Of a DNA stretch of 64,000 nucleotides, positions 47,101 to 57,073 are shown piece by piece. The notes under the pieces are model-generated. The model did no database searches. It was not told where the DNA came from and saw only the letters and a list, made by a program, of their open reading frames with translations. The stretch lies in NCBI RefSeq assembly GCF_010183535.1, contig NC_071333.1, positions 19,776,587 through 19,840,586 of the forward strand. Direction: 5' to 3'. The position numbers and the translations under genes are program-made. How positions within the stretch are numbered: position 1 is the first letter of the stretch; the number at the start of each line of letters is the position of its first letter. This DNA is from Caenorhabditis remanei. Lineage: Eukaryota > Nematoda > Chromadorea > Rhabditida > Rhabditidae.

Positions 47101-49787
47101 TGGTGTGTAGCCACCCAGATGGCGTTTAAGTGGTGGGAAGAGGCACGCTTGCTTCGACTCGACCAGTCGTCTCCTTTCAGAAATGTTCTCCAAAGTTTGA
47201 GACTCTATAACTCGGGTCAAAATAAATATTTTTAAAACCTTTTTTTTTCTCCCCCTAGATAATTTTCTTGGCTAACACATATCAAAAAACCATATTAGCT
47301 GGACAGATGACACTCCAGAGCTAAGCGATATAAGCGAAAAACACGTTTTCTCCACAGCTCAGCTCCCACTGGACCGTTTTGGCTGAGACTTGATATTCCA
47401 TTAAATAATTCCGATTTGACCAACATATCAAAAAATCAGAACAACTTTAGTACAAAAAATTTTCAGGACAGCCAAAACAGTCCGGTGGAGGCCGACTACA
47501 GCAAGGCGTTTTTTTTTTCGTTTTTCTGCAGACCACCGGCTGTACCGGGCGGGGGGTGCTTCAAATTAGAAATTTGACGTAAAAAAGTGATTTCTCGTCT
47601 AATTTTACGTCTAGTTGTCAAGTTATATGAAAAAATATCGGGTAGAACTCGAGATAATCGAGGTGAAGCAAAAAAATCGAAAAATCAAAAAATCGAAAAA
47701 TCTCTCAAAATAAAAAGTTGTCTCCATTCAATCGATTATAACTCGTTTAAAAGTATGGAATCTCAAAAAGGGGGTTCTTAATAAAAGATTGCCCCGAAAA
47801 TTTGCTATCGATTAAAAAAATAATATCAAAATTTCATAGAGAATTCGGAAAGTTATTAATGGCTCAAGTTGCGGACAAAATCTTGACATTTTTTTGTCGC
47901 TTTTTTCGCCTATTTCTGAGCATAACTCTGCTCTTTTCCACTCCAGAAATATGGAATTTGGCAAAAAGTAAGAAAAAGTTATTAGCTAAGCAGCTAAAAA
48001 AAAATTATCAAAAAATATTAAGTTTGAACAAAGTTACACTGGCTAAACTGAAAAACAAAATTATCTACACGCGCTTAAGCCCCGCCCACTTTTTTTGGCC
48101 CAGCCATACCTACTACCCATTGGGAAAGAAGGTGGTGGACTAGCGTCCCCCGCCTCCCGGCGGGCTCCGCTAGAAGGGGCTTCGCCCTTTGCGCAGTGCT
48201 CAGCAAGCTTTGAATTTTTGTTCTACGACCATTTTGAAGCAAGTTATAAGCATTTTTCTATTTTATGTGACCCAAGCAAACAGAATTTCATTAGCTTTCG
48301 AGTGGTAGTAAAATGAAGGTTCTACGACAATTTTGATCCGAGTTAGAAAAAAACAAAAAATTAGACCAGCCAGAGAATCGAACCAAAAACCCCCCCGCGA
48401 CGCACCACAACACTGCCACTGAGCCACACACTCGCTGGTGTGTAGCCACCCAGATGGCGTTTAAGTGGTGGGAAGACGCACGCTTTCTTCGACTCGACCA
48501 GTCGTCTCCTTTCAGAAATGTTCTCCAAAGTTTGGGACACTATAACTCGGGTCAAAATTTATATTTTTTAATTCTGTTTTTTTCTCCCCCTAGATAATTT
48601 TCCTGGCTAACACATATCATAAAACCGTATTAGCCGGACAGAAGACACTCGAGAGCTAAGCGATATAAGCGAAAAACACGTTTTCTCCACAGCTCAGCTC
48701 CCACTGGACCGTTTTGGCTGAAACTTGATATTCCATTAGATAATTCCAATTTGACCAACATATCAAAAAATCAAAACAACTTTAGTACAAAAAATTTTCA
48801 GGACAGCAAAAATAGTCCGATGGAAGCCGACTTCAGCAAGGCGTTTTTTTCTGGTTTTCCGCAGTCCACCGGCCGTACCGGGCGGGGGGTGTTTCAAATT
48901 AGGAATTTGACGTGAAAAAGTGATTTCTCGTCTAATTTTACGTCTAGTTGCCAAGTTATATGAAAAAATATCGGGTAGAACTCGAGATAATCGAGGCAAA
49001 GCAAAAAAACCGAAAAATCAAAAAACTGAAAATTTTCTCAAAATAAAAAGTTGCCTCCATTCTATCGATTATAACTCGTTTAGAAGTATGGAATCTCAAA
49101 AAGGGGGTTCTTAATAAAAGATTGCCCCGAAAATTTGCTATCGATTAAAAAAATAAAATCAAAATTTCATCGAGAATCGGAAAAGTTATTAATGGTGCAA
49201 AAGTGGGACAAAATCTTGACATTTTTTTGTCGCTTTTTTCGCCTATTTCTGAGCATAACTCTGCTCTTTTCCACTCCAGAAATATGGAATTTGACAAAAA
49301 GCAAGAAAAAGTTATTAGCTAAGAAGCTAAAAAAAAAATATTGAAAAATATAAAGTTTGAACAAAGTTACACTGGCAAAACTGAAAAACAAAATTATCTA
49401 CACGCGCTTAAGCCCCGCCCACTTTTTTTCCCCGCGTCATACCTACTACCCATTGGGAAAGAAGGTGGTGGAAAAATTGTATATCTTTCTGCACAGAACG
49501 GTATATCACAAAAAAAACACAAACACACATTTTCACTCACCCATATCCCTATAGAGGAAAGCAAGAGGACTTGTTTCGGAAGTGACAGTATTCAGCTTCT
49601 TCGAATAGAATACCATAAAATACGTGCACATGTTCATCACTCCTTCAAAAATATACATCATGAAGAATGATGATTTCTCGGTTTTCCAGTGTCTCACAAT
49701 GACATAGAAAGTGAGAAGGTACAGTAGGATCAGAAGTGCTGAATAGAAGAGAGGGATATAAAATCTCAGGGCATCAGCCAATTCCAT
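44123..49787 (-). CDS. Seven-transmembrane chemoreceptor, srg (or srv) type, 303 aa, with a 4.6-kb first intron
   Basis: Five exons on the minus strand: 49787-49541, 44954-44827, 44782-44645, 44569-44258 and 44209-44123. Sizes 247+128+138+312+87 = 304 codons with stop, all phases matching. TM1 ALLILLYLLTFYVIV; KTEKSSFFMMYIFEGVMNMC matches the SSFF...D-type TM2 of class gamma receptors; FVQYINTSLISTNRYTVLRF is the Q-N-R segment of TM3; TM4 LPIMILAFLVPFV; TM6-7 FVSDGLTLMQPLLLFVLTSS with the usual SD-L-QP signature; a basic Ser-rich tail ends in SRNSN. Introns 2-4 are short; intron 1 (44955-49540) holds a MITE and three tandem Helitron-like units. No frame break, so it may be functional if the big intron is spliced. 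Confidence 0.85.
44991..45400. mobile_element. Palindromic MITE, copy 5, cut by a Helitron-like end
   Basis: Left end TACTGTACCATGCAGTAAGA and the family core (TTGTCAACTACAAAAATGAA at 45283). The right arm stops at 45400 exactly where the Helitron-like ACTAG terminus begins, so the second element inserted into or next to the first. Confidence 0.78.
45401..46801 (-). mobile_element. Helitron-like unit 1 (diverged)
   Basis: Read on the minus strand, the 3' end is a GC-rich hairpin CCCGCCGGGAGGCGGG followed by GGACGCTAG and then T, the layout of a Helitron 3' terminus (hairpin, then CTAG, inserted before T). Its other end (CTCCGCCCAC, then CCTCATACC) resembles the ends of units 2 and 3. The interior has a tRNA-like block at 45665-45721 and two dispersed repeats (45766-46020, also at 53.4 kb; and 46055-46190, also at 26.7 kb). 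No Rep/helicase ORF, so non-autonomous. Confidence 0.6.
45665..45721 (-). ncRNA. tRNA-like pol III promoter block
   Basis: On the minus strand: A-box-like GTGGCGCAGTGGAAGAGG, then B-box-like GGGGTTCGAAACC about 40 nt later, followed by T-rich runs (complement of AACAAAAAAAACAAAAAC at 45633-45652) that could terminate pol III. It does not fold as a complete standard tRNA by eye. Probably a tRNA-derived sequence. Confidence 0.5.
46802..48138 (-). mobile_element. Helitron-like unit 2
   Basis: A 1.34-kb unit with the same minus-strand 3' hairpin plus CTAG|T end, and a second small hairpin (AAGGGGC-TTC-GCCCCTT) beside it. It is a close tandem copy of unit 3. The interior is non-coding, with degenerate ORFs on both strands. 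It joins unit 3 directly (GGTGGTGG|ACTAGCG). Confidence 0.7.
47030..47106 (-). ncRNA. tRNA-like pol III promoter block in unit 2
   Basis: Minus strand: ACCAGCGAGTG, A box TGGCTCAGTGGTT, B box GGTTCGAGTTTC, then CTGGCTGGT closing an acceptor-like stem with ACCAGC, then TTTTTTTG (pol III terminator). The spacing is tRNA-like, about 75 nt. The anticodon is not readable with confidence. Confidence 0.55.
48139..49471 (-). mobile_element. Helitron-like unit 3
   Basis: Tandem copy of unit 2 with scattered substitutions and small indels; same termini. It lies just downstream of srg exon 1, ending 70 bp before it. Confidence 0.7.
48362..48438 (-). ncRNA. tRNA-like pol III promoter block in unit 3
   Basis: Same layout as in unit 2: TGGCTCAGTGG A box, GGTTCGATTCTC B box, CTGGCTGGT acceptor-like strand, and a TTTTTTG run. 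The B box is closer to consensus than in unit 2. Confidence 0.55.
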
Positions 49788-50117
49788 TTTGGGACACTGG
49801 AAGCGGAGTGGGACACACAAACAACTTCAAATGATACGGGACCAGTAAACAATGAGTTGTGAGCTTTGTCGGCAAGACAATGGAACGTTCACGATAATTT
49901 TTTTGAGGTTTTGAGGTGCTGAAAGGAAGGATAAACATGATTAGAATTGCAGAAAGCTTATAAGAGTAATGAAGAAAAACAAAAAGCTCGGGAGGGAGGA
50001 GGATAACAATAATAAAGTGCGATAAGAAATTATGAGAACAAAGTAACAAAGTAATGCTACGACACCATCCCAATTAGCCGCTTAAGGTATGGAAAAAATT
50101 ACGGAAACTTCAGAATT
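49788..50117. promoter_or_regulatory. Upstream region of the srg-type gene
   Basis: An acceptor-like CTTCCAG lies about 8 bp before the ATG, compatible with trans-splicing. No other element recognised. Confidence 0.35.
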
Positions 50118-51293
50118 TATTTATTTTATTTATTTTCAAAGGATAGTAAAAAAAGATGAAAAAATCAAGGTAGGAAAGGAGAATGACAGGGGAAATAAAT
50201 AAATATAAATGACTAGAAAAGGGAGAGCAATGTTATGGGAATGTGATAAAAGGAGATAAATAGAACTAGTCAATGGGAAACGAGGGCAGAGAAAGAAAAA
50301 ACTGTTACATATGTACAACTAAATAGGAGCAAAAAAAATTACTACCGGGTGATTGAGAAATCAAGTAAAATAATCAATTGAGAGGGAGAAAAGAAAATTC
50401 ATTGTAGGTAATGGCATTCCAATACGGAATAGTAAAAGAGAAAAAGTTATCAGATAGAGACGAGAGATAGATAAGAGGCATGGGGGGTCTTCTGGGAGAA
50501 TTTGACAGTCTGACATAGGTATGAAGGAAGGGAAAGTGAGAAGCGCCAGGAATGAATTTGTAAAGCAGGAGTAATTGGGCTTTCAGTTTACGGTGTCTAA
50601 TGGAGTGATTTCAGAGGAGTTTCAAGCGATGTGTGTTGGAATAAACAGAGAAGTTGCAACGTTGGATAGTTTTTCTAGAGTATACTCTGAGGGTGGATTC
50701 CAGAAGTCTAGAGAAACGAGATGAGGGGGATAGGCAGAAAATAACAAAACAATACTCAATGATAGAAAGAACGCAAGATTTGAATAAGAATGAATAGAAA
50801 ACAGGATTATTGGACTTGAAGGATTTCCAGATCTAGGAGGAACGAAGACGGGGTAGAGCCACAGTTCGATTAGTGTGGGCACGAAATTTGAGACCAGGTT
50901 CTACAAGAAGACCAAGATCACAACGGAATTGGAGTCAGGAATGGGAGACTCCGCAATAAGAAACTGATAAGGGGGGTTGCGGCGCTTCAACCCAGTTTTT
51001 GAATAGGCAAGAAGAAGGAAAATGGATTCAGCGCCACTTGGAGACTAAATCATTGGTGAGAGTAGATCTTAATATCATCATCATAGGCTGCCACATGCAG
51101 GGAATATGAGGAATATCATTCAAACTGAATAACAAATCATTAATGAACAAGAGAAAGAGTACAAGGCCCGATTCGGATCCTTGGGGCCCCCGAAAGGAGC
51201 GGAAGAAGGATTCACGAAACTGTAAACCTTGACGGAAAAGGATCTAGAAGACAGAAAGTCAGGCAATCAAGTTACAATGGGAGAGGAAATGCA
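50118..51293 (-). mobile_element. 5'-truncated, decayed copy of the CR1-like element
   Basis: Reverse complement matches 578-1846 of the element at the window start: the GTGATTGAGGAATCAAG-type end of the ORF, the CATTACCTACAATG segment and the PQGS box (near 51180) are recognisable, with many indels and stops. The tail of TTTATTTATTTTATTTATTT at 50118-50137 is the reversed 3' repeat. Similarity stops at 51293, a typical 5' truncation. Confidence 0.85.
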
Positions 51294-51295
51294 AC

Positions 51296-51900
51296 ATGAA
51301 GCTTAGGGTTACGCTGCAAAATGTTGAGAACCAGCTCTTGGCCCGCGCGGCTCAAGAAAATAATCGAGAAATGAAGATAATGACTGAAAAGCAGCTCTTT
51401 TATAGTGTTTTCGAGATCAGAAAGATCGGGACCGGATTTTCTTCCAAAAATTTTGATCTTACAAAACTCAAACGAGTAAGTGGAGAAAGAGAGGAGACGC
51501 AGCTTTCGGGAGGCGTGCGATTTAGCATCCCTCGGGATGAAAATTACTCATTAGACGTCTATGAATCAGTTGTAGACTTTGAAATATCAACTGAACTCTT
51601 GCTTTGTCTCCGAATCATTAGTTTCAATGAACTTATTACGCGTCTGGGAGGATAGACATCATCGAAGTCACAAATTTTTAATTTTATGACATAACTAGAG
51701 CACAAAATTAACGATGATTGCACTGGACTCGCACGTCACAGATGAATGGAATGTACGTCATGGAAGTTACTGCAGTTTTATAGATGGGTAATGGATTTTT
51801 TATAAATATAGAAGAAGCACCACAGTGCTGGACCAGACAAGCGCTGTTTGAACAACCTAATCTATGCGGGCTATAGAGTAGCGTCAAGATCAAGTTCAAT
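51296..51900 (+). pseudogene. Decayed gene copy A (inverted partner at 62.6-63.0 kb)
   Basis: The frame 51296-51655 reads ...FEIRKIGTGFSSKNFDLTKL and EETQLSGGVRFSIPRDENYS. The partner at 62.9 kb on the minus strand encodes nearly the same (GFLPKKFDLTKLKR, EETQLLRFVRFSIPRE). Past 51655 the copy continues out of frame (GCACAAAATTAACGATGATT matches the partner's EHKINDDC). Family not recognised. Confidence 0.6.
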
Positions 51901-53060
51901 CTCGTTTCACCGACAAGAGGGCACCCTACTAGGCAGATCCAAAAATTAAATGTTTAACTCTATCTGGTTAAACCAAAAGAAGTTACAAAAGAGGTTAATC
52001 GGCTAATTGGCAATAATCTGAAGTTTCGACTTGATAGAGCTAGTAAACCACCAGCTGGCATAGCTATCAAAAGAGGACGATGTGTTGCTAAGCGATGTTA
52101 AGCTGAAAAGCTGAGTCTTCGCCGGTTCGACTCTATCTGCTCCCCGAGACTCGACTCTCTAATTGTGAAATGTGATGCAACAATGTATAATCCCCGTAGA
52201 ACATTAAAGTACAAGAGAGAAACAGAATGATAATTGTTTTCAAATTTTCTTTGAACCTATACATGCGATTGGGACACATCACTGATATGCATAACTCATA
52301 AATACGGTTTTGTGAAGATTAAGTAAATGAATCTGCATGATCGGTTGAAAAAAACTCATTTAATGAAACTATCAGTTTTTTAAACATAAAACGGATTTTG
52401 TGTCTTGTTGATTGAAAAGCTTACTAAATACTGTTACTAGGAAAATCGTGTGAAGATTATTTTGAAGCTTAGTAAATTAGGAGTTTTATATAAATATTCA
52501 TGTTTTCTACATGACTCAAAGTCCTTCATAATTTTAATCTCTAGAGAACAACAGATTTCCCGTTAATTAACTAATTATTTGTTGTTTTGAACAAATAGCG
52601 TTTCTAACAGATCCGACACGTGAATCAATTATATTTTTCTTTATTTCTCCTTTTATTCATTTTCTCTTCTTGTGAATCCTACTTTTGTTGCGCTGAACAT
52701 TTGAATAAAAAATTTACGCAAAGTTTCTCATTAGTGTACTTTAGTTCGACATCACTTTGCACTTTTCATTATAACTAATCCAGACCAACTAATAGAAAAA
52801 GATCAGCCGTCTACGTTAGATTCTAAAGTGCATGGTAGGATTGTCATCAATTGGTTATATATTTCAAAAGTGCAATTTTTTAAAGTCATCAGTTGATTAG
52901 TGCAAGTCAGTTGATTAGTGCAAACTATTCAAAGCTTTCAAACTTATTTTACTCTGAGGGGTGGCTTGTCCTAGTAGGTGAAAGTTGTTTTCATACACAT
53001 AGAAAACAACTACGTGGCGTTCAGAACTGCAAAGTTGGGTTCATTCAAACATCATTTTCA
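51296..53060. repeat. Left copy of a long inverted duplication
   Basis: Blocks shared in reverse with 62110-63050: the gene remnant, the block with CGATGTTAAGCTG near 52090, the block CTAATCCAGA...GGTAGGATTGTCATC near 52770-52850, and GAAAACAACTACGTGGCGTT near 53000. About 52200-52720 is extra in this copy. Confidence 0.75.
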
Positions 53061-54974
53061 AGACATATACACACTCTAACCTACAAAAAAAGAGATTTGT
53101 AAAACTAAACTGATTACATCAAAAAGCGAATTCCGATTTTTGGGAAAAAATTTTCCTTGAAAGTGTTCACAATATTAATTTTAAGGTCAAACTCGAAAAA
53201 TTGTGAAAAAACTCGGGAATATCCGATAAAAAATGTAACTTTGAAAGTTTTTGTTAAACACGAACTGTGCTTTCAAATCTTCGCGGTCTGCGGCCTCAAT
53301 TTTGAAAATGGGGGTACTCGATTTTAGAACTAGGAAAGATAGAACTGCGGCAAAATAAAACTGTAACAATATAAAACTGAAAATAAATCAATTGGATTCA
53401 AATTGCCTCGCAGCTATACAATGAGACACACGGTGATCAAATAATCAGTGGATCAAAAAAAAAGTCAGTGGAGATTCATGTTTCTCCACGGAATCGTCCG
53501 GTTTTAATATTCTTGGATCGGACTTTTTTGTTTCATTAGATCTCCAAAAGTTCAGATCGCTGTCAAAAATTCAGAACGACTCAGTGAATCCAGTTCCCAG
53601 GACCGCAATTTGAAAAATTCCTCATGACCGAAAACTACGAAAACTTCGAAAATCTGGACAATTTTTTGGACAAACTCCGCCCACTCCAAATCGGGACGCT
53701 CATACGCGAAGGGCCAAACGAACATGATGCAACATTGTGGATGAAGTCCAACGCAAAAAAAAACGAGAAGCAACCCCACATTATTGATTGCAATAATTCT
53801 TTTTTCATTTACTAAATGTACACTCTCATACTTTGTTTCTTTTTTGTTTATTTCCCAATGCATAATGTTTTGTGTTGCGTAATTTTCCTATTTTTGTCTT
53901 TTTACCAATAATAAATGAACACATTTTTTATCTGCTCCATACATCTCACACAATCCAAGTTTCTATCGAAACAAGGTAGAATTATGAAATTTCTACGACA
54001 AAATCAGTTTAAAAGTTGTCTCAATGTATTTCTATTAAATTGAGTAATTCCGAAATGTACTCGTTGGGTGTTGACAGGCCACCATTAAATCGAATTTCCC
54101 AAATTTAAGAACATCACTCGATATTATTAGTTGTCTTTAATTGCAATTTCAATAATTCATAAGTGTCATTATAATATTTACTCAAACCATGTACACTATT
54201 AGGTTTTTGTAATAATGGTGACAGGTGCGAGGTCGTTCTTGCGTACACATACGAGAGGGTGTTGCAATATCTCCCCCTCTCTTCTATGCTGCTGCAGTGA
54301 GTGAAATAGGAAACAGATGAGCGTGCCCTGGTAGAGCGCAACTAATCTGTCAAATGTTTCTGGCCGTCTCTTTAGTTTTCAACGTTCCCTCGCTTTCTCT
54401 TCTTTTCCACCATCGATTATTCTCCGCTAATTCTGAGACTGGTTTCGTTTTTGATTATTTAATATTAAGACATTTTAATTAAGAAATTTTTTGTTAAGGC
54501 TACTAAGAAATAAGTTTGCAATTTATTTCGAAATTACTAAAGTCACTTTTTTTTTTATTATTGCAAACTTTCGGTTTTATCAAAAATGGTTTTCTCGGAA
54601 ATCTTTTTGACCAAAGTCGGAATACAGAGCAGCTTTGGGATTCTCACAGAAATCACTTCGACACTTAGTTCACGGCTCTGAGCATCCTCAAGTGAAGGAA
54701 TCAAAATAAAAATAGCTTCAAAGTTGGGTCGACCGCTGCCAGGCTTCCCTTTTCGAACAATTGCCCAGTACGTTGTCCTTCTTATCTTTGTTTACATCTT
54801 ATACTTTTGTTCTCTTCTATCACAATGTTTTTGTTTTTATACTACTCAGCCCCCTCTTTAGTATTAGTGTCATTCTCTGGTGATTTCCTTTTTCTTGTGT
54901 AGCATAAAAAAATTATCTTTCTACATAATAAATAAGTTTAAATTCAAAAATCTTCTTCATTCACTGAGGTACTA
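53061..54974. other. Non-coding; contains dispersed repeats
   Basis: 53400-53640 matches 45766-46010 (GTCAGTGGAGATTCA-GTTTCTCCAC, ATCGGACTTTTT). 53670-53720 has the CTCCGCCCACTCCAAATCGG end-like sequence of the Helitron-like family. No supported gene; 54114-54341 is an unconvincing minus-strand frame. Confidence 0.45.
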
Positions 54975-55417
54975 CAGTACCGCTAAATAGCTTGACAACT
55001 TTGGTTGTTTTCAGTGGAAAATAACCAACTTTAAGAGTGTATTTCAGTGTCACCTGATTGTCTGACAGATTTTATTTCTTACGAGTTGGACTGAGCAAAA
55101 TAGCACATAAATTTTGTAGTTGACGATTTTTTTGTAGAGATACTACCATAAAAGTTACAGGTAATCAAAGCCTTTTAACACTGAAACCAACTAATTTCAG
55201 TGCATTCTAGTGGAATTTTAAGCTTTACACTTTCACAACCTGTAACTTTAAAGATACTGTTTTTACAAAAAATGGTCAAATAAAAAAATCATTTTTGTTC
55301 TGTTCAGCACGAACAAAATTGAGTTATCGGAGAATCAGGCGACACCAAAATCCTCTGTCAAAGTTGGTCATTTTTAACTGAAAATAGCTAATGTTAATAA
55401 TATTTTGAGCGGTACTG
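54975..55417. mobile_element. Palindromic MITE, copy 6 with intact TA duplication
   Basis: Ends CAGTACCGCTAAATAG and its complement-like GAGCGGTACTG, bordered by TA at 54973-54974 and 55418-55419. Palindromic throughout, centred near 55195. Confidence 0.85.
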
Positions 55418-55544
55418 TACTTAGGCCCTACTCACTGTATCTGAAAAACTGTTCCCGTAATTTTGCTTCTTATTTCACATGCTCTACGATTTGATTTTGA
55501 AATTTTTTGAATTCTTTGTTATTCCAGTGTCACACAAGTTCAAA

Positions 55545-57073
55545 ATGGCTCTTCTTCCTGCAATCGGAAATGTTCTTCGCAACATCGAGGATGAGAGGTC
55601 CCGTTTCAAACATTGGACCAAACTTCCAGATCTTGTGAAAATTTTGACTTTAAAGATGATGACGTTATCAGAACAGTAAGTTTTCCGAATAAAAATTTGT
55701 TAAAAATCGGGACGGTCGGCGCGGATACAAACATGAGTACTCATTTTTTAATAATACATTTTTTGAAGTTTTTCGAAAATTTAGAGTAAATTTTCTTAAA
55801 TTATCATATTTACATTTTGACTGAATTTCAAGTTTTTAGTCGAAAACTAGACTTTTTTCAAAAATATATTCGAAAAACTTCCAAAAATTTACGTTTTTGT
55901 TCAAAACGGACCGAACTGGGCCGAGCGGGCCAAGCCGAGCCAATAATATTTTTGATTTTGGCACGGCCCAAGACAAATCTGCCCGAATAGAATATTGAGC
56001 AGATGGAAACAGTTGCTTTGAGTTGTTATCCAGCCTAAATTTGAGAAATAATGGAATTCGAATATTTCAGAATTGCTCTCAGCTCGTTGTCTAAAAAATC
56101 ACGGGCACTGACTAACACCATCCCGTGTCGCATACGAGTTTTGTGTGTTCGTAGCGTTGGAATAGACGAAACTCAGTTACTTTATACTGATGGCGAAAGC
56201 AACTCTTATTTCATCGAAGTTGAAGATATTTGGACGAGACTCAGCCTGCCGAAGTCAGCAGTTTATCGAGTCATCATTGGAACCCCCGAGAAAAATGATA
56301 ATGATCTTTTTGGAAATTTTATTTCTAAAGTCAAGAAATGTTCCCGTCAAGACTACACCATCAAACCTCGGTTTCTTGTATGGTACTTGAACGAGAAAAA
56401 TGTGGAATTTGTCAACCAATTAATGCCATTTTTTGGTTCTTCCAGTGGAACTTTCAATCAGCCTGTGTATGAATGCATTTCGAGCAGCACGCAGTGGACA
56501 GTCTGCAAGAAATTATTTGTATCCATGGAAAATGTGCAAATAAATGAAGCTTCACAAATTGACGTCTCACAATTCAATCACTTCAATCAACTCACATTTG
56601 AAGTTTCCAGAATCGATGGAGATTCAATCAAGGAACTCATTGAGGTAAGAAACATTAACTTATTATAATTTTAACTTGTAGTCCAGATATTTTATGTACA
56701 TATCACAAACTATTCGATTTTCTTTCAGAATCTCTGTTCTGGACGTTACCCAATTAGGAGCAAATTCTTCATCGGATGCTTCAACGGAATTCCAATTGCA
56801 GACGTAGTGCCGCAACAAGAGGGTCCACAGGTGTACGCAAAATTTTTTGCTTTTCCGCACGACGTCATTGGATATGACGATTGGGTCGTCGCTGTCGTTG
56901 TTGGCAGAAAGTATGTTCAAGCAGTAATTGTCGAGAGAGACGGCTGGGAAAATCGATACGGAAAAGTCTGTTGGCATTCTCAATTTAATCAGTGCCGCAC
57001 TGCAAGTCATATGGAGAATGCACCTCTGCCATCGGGAAGTGAAGGATTCGTTTCTAATTATAATCTTGATTAA
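55545..57073 (+). CDS. F-box protein (F-box B-like with FBA_2-like region), 349 aa
   Basis: Three exons: 55545-55675, 56071-56644 and 56729-57073 (350 codons with stop, phases matching). TTATTCCAG 16 bp before the ATG is a likely trans-splice site. The F-box is at residues 24-65: WTKLPDLVKILTLKMMTLSE then QIALSSLSKKSRALTN. The rest is a two-part C-terminal region with QFNHFNQLTFEVSRIDGDSI and a final hydrophilic domain (DWVVAVVVGRKYVQAVIVER) in the style of FBA_2-type F-box proteins. Role inferred: substrate adaptor in an SCF ubiquitin ligase. Intact; intron 1 is 395 bp. Downstream AATAAA near 57511. Confidence 0.82.

Noticed and set aside
45665..48438. True tRNA genes
   Set aside because: A and B boxes are present, but a full cloverleaf with a readable anticodon is not; they sit inside repeat units, so they are called tRNA-like.
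52080..52160. tRNA-like B box (GGTTCGACTC) near 52.12 kb
   Set aside because: No convincing A box at the right distance and the duplicate at 62.5 kb has lost the motif.
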